The position numbers and the translations under genes were made by a program. The notes beneath the pieces are model-generated. The model was not told the origin of the DNA and searched no databases. It worked only from the letters and a program-made list of their open reading frames with translations. Positions 33,637 to 40,246 of a DNA stretch of 64,000 nt are shown piece after piece. The DNA comes from Bdellovibrio sp. BCCA (GTDB lineage Bacteria; Bdellovibrionota; Bdellovibrionia; Bdellovibrionales; Bdellovibrionaceae), in NCBI RefSeq assembly GCF_037996825.1, contig NZ_JBBNAC010000001.1, positions 1,612,001 to 1,676,000 on the forward strand, in the 5' to 3' direction. The number at the start of each line of letters is the position of its first letter. Positions within the stretch are counted from its first letter, which is position 1.

Positions 33637-34290
33637 ATGGACAATCAGAATGAGATGTCGCAGAAGATCTGGGATCAGCTTAAGGACGTGGTTGAAAGGC
33701 CGGGGCCCTCTGATGATCTAAGTAGAGCGATGGGTCAATTTCTTTTCTATCAAAATAGAATTGAAATTCTCATGGAGCGATTAATTCTAAGCTTATGCCC
33801 TCAAGTAAAGCATTATATGGAATCAAAGAACAAAATGAACTTCAGTGAAAAGCTGTTACTTCTAGAGAGTGTCACTGCAGATTTCGATAAAATTCCATTA
33901 TTCAAACTATTGAAAGAGTTAAATACTGTTCGTAATAAGCTTGCACATAAGGAGTTTTCTGACGACATGTTTGATTCAGAAAAGCTTTTAAAGTTAGTGC
34001 AGGCGTCTTTTCCAATGGGGCCACCTGAGCTTGCAAGAGTTGGAAACGCCGGGAAAATTACTATCGCTGTCAAGGCCTCTGCAGTTACCAATATATACCT
34101 AGAATGCATTGTTAATACGGAGCGTTTTGGACGCGAGGAAGATGCAGAATTTAAATTTAAGGATGAGTTGGCAGAGACTTATCGGAACGCTCTCGAAAAG
34201 CGGCTTCGGAACCTGATAATGAAGTTTCAAACCCGTTTAAAAGAGCCAGAGCTTGGTGAGTATCAAAAAAAGCTGGGTATGACTCCGTAA
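33637..34290 (+). CDS. HEPN-like helical protein
   Basis: This 217-residue, mostly helical protein contains ELNTVRNKLAHKEF with Arg99 and His104, the Rx4-6H motif of HEPN ribonucleases and nucleotide-transfer targets. The helices before it (FLFYQNRIEILMERLILSL, FSEKLLLLESV) fit the HEPN four-helix fold. Many toxins and abortive-infection proteins have this fold, but proteins with the fold are not always nucleases. I see no nucleotidyltransferase partner. It is the last gene before the right end. Confidence 0.6.
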   Translation: MDNQNEMSQKIWDQLKDVVERPGPSDDLSRAMGQFLFYQNRIEILMERLILSLCPQVKHYMESKNKMNFSEKLLLLESVTADFDKIPLFKLLKELNTVRNKLAHKEFSDDMFDSEKLLKLVQASFPMGPPELARVGNAGKITIAVKASAVTNIYLECIVNTERFGREEDAEFKFKDELAETYRNALEKRLRNLIMKFQTRLKEPELGEYQKKLGMTP

Positions 34291-34296
34291 ATCATA

Positions 34297-34306
34297 GGTG
34301 CAACTA
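34297..34306. repeat. Arm-type site, right end
   Basis: GGTGCAACTA here is identical to the first left-end repeat at 19951-19960, and the bases after it (AGAGAGGCAAAT) are similar to those following the left copy (AGGTACAAAT). Position 49 bp inside the right core fits an integrase arm site. Confidence 0.5.
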
Positions 34307-34339
34307 GAGAGGCAAATCAGATCTAAATAGCTGAAATCA

Positions 34340-34370
34340 GGGTGATGCCGAAGTTCACCCCATTTTTTTT
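34340..34370 (+). terminator. Intrinsic terminator at the right junction
   Basis: GGGTGA (34340-34345) pairs with TCACCC (34355-34360) around a 9-base loop, followed by a T run (34363-34370). The 3' arm is the att core itself, so the attachment site doubles as the terminator for the HEPN-like gene. Confidence 0.7.
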
Positions 34371-34419
34371 CTTTTATAAATCCCCTGAAAATTTAAACAA
34401 GTGACCTCATGACGAGTCT
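34355..34419. repeat. attR: imperfect 65-bp repeat, right copy
   Basis: The core TCACCCCA (34355-34362) is followed by ATCCCCTGAA (34380), AAGTGACC (34399) and ACGAGTCT (34412), the same blocks as at 19820-19884. The rest of the tRNA is not duplicated: only CCG and the core match the tRNA 3' part here. Confidence 0.6.
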
Positions 34420-34457
34420 TCGTGCATTTGCACAGCTTGCTCTTTTGCGTCCGGCGT

Positions 34458-34480
34458 ATTAATATACAGTGTATATTAAT
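34458..34480. promoter_or_regulatory. Perfect palindromic operator, probably for the TetR protein
   Basis: ATTAATATACA (34458-34468) and TGTATATTAAT (34470-34480) form a perfect 11-bp inverted repeat around one G. It lies just before the two-gene operon that encodes a TetR-type regulator, so it is its likely autoregulatory site. It is also AT-rich enough to contain the promoter. Confidence 0.75.
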
Positions 34481-34498
34481 TTAAAAAAAGGACCGGCC

Positions 34499-35035
34499 AT
34501 GATCACAGCTCACGTATTTATCGCCACCAGTCTCGACGGATTCATTGCTCGACAAGACGGCGATATCGATTGGCTTTTAAGTCGCGACAATCCAAATGAA
34601 GACCACGGCTACAACGATTTTATCAAAGACATCGACGTCATTCTTATGGGCAGAAACTCCTATGAGAAAGTTTTAACGCTAGGACCTTGGGGCTACACAA
34701 AGCCTGTCATCGTTCTCTCAAAAACGCTTGCCGGTAAACCCGTGCCAAAAGAATTAGAAGGCCGAGTGCGTTTCATGATTCAATCTCCTAAAGAGATCAT
34801 GGCCTCGCTATCTAAAGAAGGTATTAAGCGAGTCTATGTCGATGGCGGACAAATGATTCAGTCATTTCTTCGCGATCAACTGATTGATGACATGGTGATC
34901 ACGCAAGTGCCAGTGTTAATTGGAACGGGTCGTTCTCTCTTTGGCGAAGTAAACGGCGATATTTCTTTGAGTCATGTAAGCACAAAAGCGTTTCCATCCG
35001 GTTTGGTTCAATCTCACTATCGAGTCAATAAATGA
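34499..35035 (+). CDS. Dihydrofolate reductase-like (RibD C-terminal domain) protein
   Basis: This 178-residue protein (ATG 34499, AAGGACC 8 bases before) belongs to the RibD_C/dihydrofolate reductase-like family. Signatures are VFIATSLDGFIARQDGDIDWL at the start, DVILMGRNSYEKVL, and KRVYVDGGQMIQSFL, the NADPH-binding end. It probably reduces an unknown substrate with NADPH. It overlaps the TetR gene by 4 bp. The pair forms an operon behind a palindrome, so the substrate may be what the TetR protein senses. Confidence 0.85.
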   Translation: MITAHVFIATSLDGFIARQDGDIDWLLSRDNPNEDHGYNDFIKDIDVILMGRNSYEKVLTLGPWGYTKPVIVLSKTLAGKPVPKELEGRVRFMIQSPKEIMASLSKEGIKRVYVDGGQMIQSFLRDQLIDDMVITQVPVLIGTGRSLFGEVNGDISLSHVSTKAFPSGLVQSHYRVNK

Positions 35036-35610
35036 AAAAACGAGGACGTCCTAAAGGAAAAGTTCTTCTAACGATAGAAGACATTTGTATCGCAGCTCTT
35101 CAAATTCTGGATGAATCGGGTCCTAAAGGACTTTCGATGAGAACTCTTGCGGATGTTTTAAGTGTTACGCCAATGGCGCTCTATAATCACGTCGAAGATC
35201 GCGTCTCATTATTGCGCGCTCTTTCTGATTACGTGTACCGAGATGTCTCGCAAAAGTTTGAACAAAGCACAGGAAGCCCGCGAAAACGTACCGAGTTTCT
35301 GCTGATAAGCTACTACGCAGCAGTGTTAAAGCATCCAAACCTATCTCTGAGCATTTTCGAGACACCGGATGCATTTTCAGTTGAGGCTGAACGAATCACG
35401 AATTACCTAGAAGCCTTGTTGAAGGACGCAGGTTTATCCCTGGCAAAAAGAAAACTCTGGCTTGAAATCTTAGTCGATTTCACTCACGGAAGTTCGATTG
35501 CAACCGCAACACATCATATAAAGAAAAAATCCAACCGCGCTTTTATTCAAAGTCAGTCGCAAAGATACGAAAAAGCGCTAACGGAACTTCTTAATCACGT
35601 CTTTCCCTGA
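35032..35610 (+). CDS. TetR-family repressor
   Basis: This 192-residue regulator has a basic N-terminal tail (MKKRGRPKGK) and a TetR helix-turn-helix at about 14-58: ICIAALQILDESGPKGLSMRTLADVLSVTPMALYNHV. The remainder is the helical ligand-binding domain with no recognisable ligand motif. It follows its likely target gene with an ATGA overlap and probably represses the operon at 34458-34480. Confidence 0.9.
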   Translation: MKKRGRPKGKVLLTIEDICIAALQILDESGPKGLSMRTLADVLSVTPMALYNHVEDRVSLLRALSDYVYRDVSQKFEQSTGSPRKRTEFLLISYYAAVLKHPNLSLSIFETPDAFSVEAERITNYLEALLKDAGLSLAKRKLWLEILVDFTHGSSIATATHHIKKKSNRAFIQSQSQRYEKALTELLNHVFP

Positions 35611-35642
35611 TTTTCGTGGTATGAAGGTTATAAGGAGGCACT

Positions 35643-36077
35643 ATGTCCGTCACGGATGACATTAAAGAGATCGTCAATAGAGAAACTGAAGCTTGGAATT
35701 CCAAGAACGTCAATCAACTGATTTCTATCTTTCATAACGATATGGTTTGGCCTTGGCCTCCGACTGAAAAACACCATAATCCGATCGATTGGGGTCTGGT
35801 TCAGGGAAAATTCAACGCTGAAAGATGGAAGCAAGGTTGGCAGCAACTTTTCGACACTCACGATTTAATTCACAATCATCGAACCATCAAACGAATCCAG
35901 GTGTCTGACCAGCAAGACGGTGCTTTTGCAGTTGTAGATATTGATACGCTCTGGAAAAACAAAAAAACGGGTGAAGAGATGAATTGGAAAGGCCGAACGT
36001 GCAAAACATATTCGCTGACCAATGAAGGCTGGAAGATGATCCATCAAGTAGGCGTTCTTGATTATTCGAATATGTAG
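35643..36077 (+). CDS. SnoaL/NTF2-like protein
   Basis: This 144-residue protein has the small cone-shaped NTF2/SnoaL pattern: a start VNRETEAWNSKNVNQLISIFHNDMVW, strands with FAVVDIDTLWKNKKTGEEMNWKGRTCKTY, and the ending GWKMIHQVGV. Members include ketosteroid isomerase-like enzymes and many with no known function. A strong AAGGAGG site precedes it. It is 32 bases after the TetR gene and could be in the same transcript. Confidence 0.75.
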   Translation: MSVTDDIKEIVNRETEAWNSKNVNQLISIFHNDMVWPWPPTEKHHNPIDWGLVQGKFNAERWKQGWQQLFDTHDLIHNHRTIKRIQVSDQQDGAFAVVDIDTLWKNKKTGEEMNWKGRTCKTYSLTNEGWKMIHQVGVLDYSNM

Positions 36078-36081
36078 CCTT

Positions 36082-36432
36082 TTATAGATGCTCTAAGATA
36101 TTCACAATTCTACCAAAAGGATCGCGGACGAAAAAGCGGCGCACTCCCCAAGGCTCTTGGGTGAGTGCGTACTCAATTTTAAAGCGACCTTTTTTCATGC
36201 GGCGATAGGCCTCATCAACATCGTCTACTTCAATGGAAAGATCGGGGACTGGAGTATTAGATCCACCCTGAGACGCAAAACTAATTTGCACCATCATCTT
36301 CGCTGAATTTCCATAGGTGGCAAGCCAGCCATGGTCCATCAAAAGTTCCAGGCCCAAAATGCGTTCATAGAATCTTTTTGCTGCTGAAATTTTCTTCGTT
36401 TGAATATTGGCGACGATGCGTTTTACTTTCAT
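36082..36432 (-). CDS. VOC-family (glyoxalase-like) protein
   Basis: This 116-residue protein has the vicinal oxygen chelate fold: KRIVANIQTKKISAAKRFYERILGLELLMD at the start and RFFVRDPFGRIVNILEH at the end, with a metal-ligand Glu in NILEH. The family includes glyoxalase I, bleomycin resistance proteins and dioxygenases. The exact reaction cannot be told. Its stop is 4 bases from the convergent SnoaL-like stop. Confidence 0.82.
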   Translation of the reverse strand: MKVKRIVANIQTKKISAAKRFYERILGLELLMDHGWLATYGNSAKMMVQISFASQGGSNTPVPDLSIEVDDVDEAYRRMKKGRFKIEYALTQEPWGVRRFFVRDPFGRIVNILEHL

Positions 36433-36560
36433 AATTCAATAGAAGCATAGCCCCGATTTGAAGCTCAATTAATAAGAAAGCACCTAGAACAAAGCCTTGT
36501 TTGTGGAAGGCCTTAAAGTAGTGATTCGACAACAAGCCTTTAGCATTTTATTCTTTAAGC

Positions 36561-36791
36561 ATGAGCAAATCATCTGCGACTTCCAAAGCATCTAAGAAGA
36601 ATCAGACCACAATTCCAGCTCGCGTCCGAAGAGCCCTAGGTATCTCCAAAGGGGATACGCTTCTCTGGGCCATCAGCGGCAATGAAGTCACCATTCGCAT
36701 TATCAGCAAAGTGAAAGTCGATTGGACGAAGACCTCTGAAATGTCCCTTTTAGAGTGGACTCCCGAAAAAGACGAAGAAGTCGGCCTCTAG
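36561..36791 (+). CDS. AbrB/SpoVT-type DNA-binding protein (antitoxin-like)
   Basis: This 76-residue protein has a swapped-hairpin AbrB domain: KKNQTTIPARVRRALGISKGDTLLWAISGNEVTIR. This is the MazE/AbrB DNA-binding fold. The acidic C-terminal tail (LEWTPEKDEEVGL) resembles the toxin-wrapping part of VapB/MazE antitoxins. No PIN or MazF toxin follows, so it is an orphan antitoxin or a stand-alone regulator. Confidence 0.85.
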   Translation: MSKSSATSKASKKNQTTIPARVRRALGISKGDTLLWAISGNEVTIRIISKVKVDWTKTSEMSLLEWTPEKDEEVGL

Positions 36792-36913
36792 CATAAGCGG
36801 GAGTGTTCCAAAAATCTCCCGAAACGCCACCGACAGATTCTGTCATCACTGCCGAATTTCTGGTCAATAAATCACCCCAAAACTCATTGGCATTCCTTGC
36901 ATAAAAAAGGCTG

Positions 36914-37711
36914 ATGGGCCGAATTCTATTATTATTCTTATTTTTCATAAGTTTGAGCGCTGCCGGAAAAACCGGGCAGATAGAGCAGGGGCGTGTGGAA
37001 GATCTTCTAAATCTTTCAGGCTCTTTTAAGCAAGACGGTCCTAATTGCTTTGCCTCGGTGGCCTATGCAAGTGGCTTTATCGACGACGCTGCCTATGTTG
37101 ACTCAGGCCTTTTTCAAGCCGCTCTAGAGACACCCTATTGTCAGACTCTCAAGACTTCTACTGAACTTATTGCTGGCGATTTCGTTCTTTTAGGAGGCAG
37201 TCCTGCAAAAGGAGGCGACCGTTGGGAGCACGCCATTTTGTACATGGGAGAAGGGCAAGTCTTCGCAAAAATGGGATTTAAAAAAGAAGAAGCCGCATCC
37301 ATTGTTGCAATGACAGAAAACATTCAGTGGTATCTTCAACAAATTAGAACTCCTCAAGGAAAGATCTGTGCAGCCTCTTTTTTAGACGAAAGAAAACGCG
37401 CGATGTGTGAACGGCACTCGCTCTTTCCATCGTATTTTCGATGCGACTGGAAAGCTTTAAGAAATAAATTAGAAAATTCAACTCTTGCTCCCCTGTGGGC
37501 TGAAGTTCTAAAAATCCGCCAGCAAGTTTTCAAGGACACCCTTCAAGAGTCACCAGAACGGCACGACGTCATCAAAGAACATCTTGATAACATCGAGCAA
37601 GCAGTCCTAAACGCTTCAGAAGCAAAGGCATTAAAGAATATCATCCTCGCGGCCATTCACGATACGCGAGAACAGATTCACCTCATGGATGATTTTATCA
37701 TTGGCCTGTGA
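36914..37711 (+). CDS. Exported protein with a NlpC/P60-like Cys-His arrangement
   Basis: This 265-residue protein has a signal peptide (1-17, LSAAG). The mature part has DGPNCFASVAYASGFI with a candidate nucleophile Cys, and DRWEHAILYMGEGQVFAKMG with a candidate His, in the order of papain-like NlpC/P60 hydrolases. The C-terminal 100 residues are helical (LRNKLENSTLAPLWAEVLKIRQQVF). It may cut cell-wall peptides, but the match is by pattern only. Confidence 0.55.
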   Translation: MGRILLLFLFFISLSAAGKTGQIEQGRVEDLLNLSGSFKQDGPNCFASVAYASGFIDDAAYVDSGLFQAALETPYCQTLKTSTELIAGDFVLLGGSPAKGGDRWEHAILYMGEGQVFAKMGFKKEEAASIVAMTENIQWYLQQIRTPQGKICAASFLDERKRAMCERHSLFPSYFRCDWKALRNKLENSTLAPLWAEVLKIRQQVFKDTLQESPERHDVIKEHLDNIEQAVLNASEAKALKNIILAAIHDTREQIHLMDDFIIGL

Positions 37712-37805
37712 CCGCGATTTATTCGCAAAAACAAATTCTTGTTAAGGCGCCGCAAACGACGTTCTGATATTTTATTTTTCAGGGTTTTAATGCCATAGTT
37801 ATTGA

Positions 37806-38489
37806 ATGCTAAAGAGATTAAAAAGACTGAGTCTTGTTGTTTGTCTTTCCCTTCAAATATCTTGCGCGACTGTTTCCACTCAACACAAGTATGCAAAAGT
37901 GGATTTAGCGCCAGCTCAAAAAATATATGACCGCTGTAAGGTGGAAGTCGGAGCTGTCATAGTTCGAGGTAGAGAGGTCTCCTTTAGTGGATATGATCCT
38001 GTTGAGAACTATAAGGATGAACTCATTGAACAAATCTCCCGCAGTCTCTCAAAGAGACAAAATTGCAAAAGTATTGAGTTTCAACAGGTCATCGGACATA
38101 CATATAGGGGCGATTTTGATGACGATGAAATCAAATCAAGATTTGAACCAGAAGATTATAACTCTTCGCTGTTATACATTTCTTTTTTTAAGATTCGTCG
38201 CAATGTTTCCGCCGATATTCCAATGTGGTACCTGCCATGGGGGCTTTTATCGCTAGCGACCTTGGGGATGTTGCCGGTGGGCGCGGCAAGCGGTGAGCAT
38301 TATTTAGTAAGAATTAAAAGGCCCAACAATCCAACCCTTGAAATCTACGAAATTGATAACGGGAATTGGACGTGGGCAAGCAGCTTATTTAACTTTATAA
38401 AGAACAGCGATAAGACCAATGCTGAAAGAGAAGAGTCCGCAAAGAAAGTACTCAAAGACACTGTTTCTGCTGGTGTGAACTTCATTTGA
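37806..38489 (+). CDS. Predicted lipoprotein, unknown function
   Basis: This 227-residue protein starts with a lipoprotein signal: basic MLKRLKRL, hydrophobic core, lipobox LQISC (Cys20). A conserved-looking part follows (VEVGAVIVRGREVSFSGYDPVENYKDELIEQISRSL). A central hydrophobic segment (MWYLPWGLLSLATLGMLPVGAASG) could enter a membrane. I do not recognise the family. Confidence 0.65.
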   Translation: MLKRLKRLSLVVCLSLQISCATVSTQHKYAKVDLAPAQKIYDRCKVEVGAVIVRGREVSFSGYDPVENYKDELIEQISRSLSKRQNCKSIEFQQVIGHTYRGDFDDDEIKSRFEPEDYNSSLLYISFFKIRRNVSADIPMWYLPWGLLSLATLGMLPVGAASGEHYLVRIKRPNNPTLEIYEIDNGNWTWASSLFNFIKNSDKTNAEREESAKKVLKDTVSAGVNFI

Positions 38490-38621
38490 GTCATTTTGCC
38501 AACCCGTGTAAATTCAAAACTTAACCTTCCAGATACTTTTTTGGGGTTGGAAACAAAAAAAACTTTATAAACGAATAATTTTCGCGTTATGTTGTTTGAA
38601 ACCTGTAAATTTGGAGGCAGC

Positions 38622-38897
38622 GTGAGGCTTAAAAAGAATATTCTTGGAGAATTTCTTAAAGAAAAACGCATGAAGGCCGGTCTCTCTCAAGGAGACGTCG
38701 CAGACAAGCTGGGCTATTCAACACCGCAATTTATTTCAAACTGGGAGCGTGGCGTATCAATGCCTCCGATTAATACGCTCAAAAAACTCGGTCAGCTCTA
38801 CAAAATCTCTGCTGATGATCTTTTTGAAGTCACTTTGGCTGCAAGGGTAGACGAGGTGAAGGCGGAACTGCGTCGCAAGTTTGACGAAGCTCGCTAA
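38622..38897 (+). CDS. XRE-family regulator
   Basis: This 91-residue protein starts at GTG 38622, 4 bases after GGAGG. An XRE helix-turn-helix fills residues 5-65: LGEFLKEKRMKAGLSQGDVADKLGYSTPQFISNWERG, then KKLGQLYKISADDLF. A charged helical tail follows. The frame is open to ATG 38589, but the ribosome site supports GTG. It may bind the palindromes that follow its stop codon at 38908-38960. Confidence 0.82.
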   Translation: MRLKKNILGEFLKEKRMKAGLSQGDVADKLGYSTPQFISNWERGVSMPPINTLKKLGQLYKISADDLFEVTLAARVDEVKAELRRKFDEAR

Positions 38898-38907
38898 TAT
38901 AAATCCA

Positions 38908-38960
38908 ATGTAAATTTACATCTTCATTCCGACAGATTTGTTGAAAGAATCTGTCGGAAT
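38908..38960. repeat. Two strong inverted repeats between the XRE and DUF421 genes
   Basis: A 14-bp perfect palindrome, ATGTAAATTTACAT (38908-38921), is followed by a perfect 13-bp inverted repeat: ATTCCGACAGATT (38926-38938) and AATCTGTCGGAAT (38948-38960) with a 9-base loop. The second has no T run after it. It could be a Rho-type terminator stem, a regulator site or a mobile remnant. Confidence 0.6.
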
Positions 38961-39016
38961 ACTTCTATCGAATTCAACTAAAGTTCGGCATTTTTAAATC
39001 TCACGGAGGGACGGAT

Positions 39017-39481
39017 ATGTGGAATCTTCTGCATCCCTGGTGGGAATACATTCTTCGCTCGGCCGTTGTTTACGCTGTCGTCTATCTACTTTTGCGCATC
39101 GTCGGTAAAAAGCAGATTGGCGAAATGAGCCCTTTTGATTTTGTCCTTTTGCTGATCATAAGTGAATCCGTCAGTGCCGGTATCACGGGAGGTGACACTT
39201 CATTGGCGGCCGGACTTATTGCAGTTTCAACCTTTGTTCTCATGAATTATTTTTTTGATGTGGCTCTCTATAAATCAAAAAAATTAGAGGACATTTTAGA
39301 GGGACAGCCGCGGATTATTATCAAACAAGGCGAAATCGATAAAAAACTCTGTGAAAAAGAAAACATCACCCTCGGAGAAATTCAAAGTTCCCTCAGGGAA
39401 AAAGGCATCGAAGACATCAGTAAAGTGCGTCTTGGAGTTCTAGAGACGAACGGCAAAATCAGCATCATTAAGAATGAGTGA
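39017..39481 (+). CDS. DUF421 membrane protein (YetF-like)
   Basis: This 154-residue protein has three N-terminal membrane segments (about 10-30, 38-56, 62-80) and a cytoplasmic domain with GQPRIIIKQGEIDKKLCEKENITLGEIQSSLREKGIEDISKVRLGVLETNGKI in its sequence order. These are the DUF421 features of the YetF/YcaP group. The function is not known. GGAGG lies before the start. Confidence 0.85.
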   Translation: MWNLLHPWWEYILRSAVVYAVVYLLLRIVGKKQIGEMSPFDFVLLLIISESVSAGITGGDTSLAAGLIAVSTFVLMNYFFDVALYKSKKLEDILEGQPRIIIKQGEIDKKLCEKENITLGEIQSSLREKGIEDISKVRLGVLETNGKISIIKNE

Positions 39482-39529
39482 GGTGACTAGGAGCGACGGC
39501 AGCCATCGCCCCCTTCCAGAGATTTCACA

Positions 39530-40057
39530 CTAAGGATTTGGACTATTTCTAAAAAGTTCCGAAAAACGCGGAGGCATCAAATTGGCGACCATATCCAAAG
39601 TTGTGCCGACGATAGTTTGTTCTTTGATTTGAGGCTTCAGTTTTTCAAAAGCTTCGCCAAACATCTGAGCTTCTTCTTCCGTAAAGTTATTCATGGCTGC
39701 CTCGAACATACGGCCCTCTTCTTCGGCGATATGGTGCTCTAAAGCTTGTCGCAATTTTTGCGCAGTGTTCTTCCAGTCCATATTAGTCTTGTCTTGAAGC
39801 TGCAGCATGCGCAAAAGAGTTTCTGCCTCCATGTGCTCTTTGTAACCTTCCATTGCAATGTCTTTTGTCAGATTTAAGGAGCGCAAAGAATTGTAAAAAA
39901 CAGATTCTTCAGCTCGTGCATGAGGAATCAGTTCATCTCTGATTTCGTTAATAAGCTGCGATTTTCCTTCTTTATCTCCTTCAGGTAAATTGACTAAGTC
40001 ATTTAAAAGCTCTCGTACAACGACGTGATCCTTCTTCAGTGCTTGATAAATATCCAT
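39530..40057 (-). CDS. Hemerythrin-domain protein
   Basis: This 175-residue protein starts at ATG 40057, right after AAAGGAGG. It has the hemerythrin HHE pattern: LKKDHVVVRELLNDL (His), IPHARAEESVFYNSL (His and Glu), YKEHMEAETLL and LEHHIAEEEGRMF. These supply a di-iron site. Bacterial members bind oxygen or nitric oxide, or take part in iron-sulfur repair. The C-terminal 40 residues are an unassigned tail. The frame upstream of ATG 40057 is a shadow. Confidence 0.88.
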   Translation of the reverse strand: MDIYQALKKDHVVVRELLNDLVNLPEGDKEGKSQLINEIRDELIPHARAEESVFYNSLRSLNLTKDIAMEGYKEHMEAETLLRMLQLQDKTNMDWKNTAQKLRQALEHHIAEEEGRMFEAAMNNFTEEEAQMFGEAFEKLKPQIKEQTIVGTTLDMVANLMPPRFSELFRNSPNP

Positions 40058-40246
40058 AAGGTCCTCCTTTAAGAAAAATGAAATTTTAAGAGTGCGGATG
40101 TATGAAAGTACACTGTGGCAGAGGAAATACAAAATGACAGAGTTTTAAAAGTACATCCCGAGCGTAATAAATTAAAATCCCAAAACAATGTCTTTTGTGC
40201 GTGATTCTATCTGACAATATGATTTTTATGTCCCCAAGGTGGTTTT

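Larger units (their letters stand above)
19820..34362. mobile_element. Integrated genomic island at tRNA-His, about 14.5 kb, defence-type cargo
   Basis: The island lies between two copies of TCACCCCA: one is the 3' end of tRNA-His (19820-19827), the other is at 34355-34362. It holds two tyrosine recombinases, AlpA-like and excisionase-like HTH proteins, and arm-type repeats near both ends. Cargo includes XRE, ImmA, DUF559-like nuclease, DUF4238, a DRT1 reverse transcriptase and a HEPN-like protein. I see no conjugation, replication or phage structural genes, so it is probably a satellite-type or mobilisable island that moves by integrase alone or with a helper. Confidence 0.72.

Noticed and set aside
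36561-36791. Full MazEF or VapBC toxin-antitoxin pair
   Set aside because: Only the AbrB-type half is present; the next gene is an exported protein, not a toxin.
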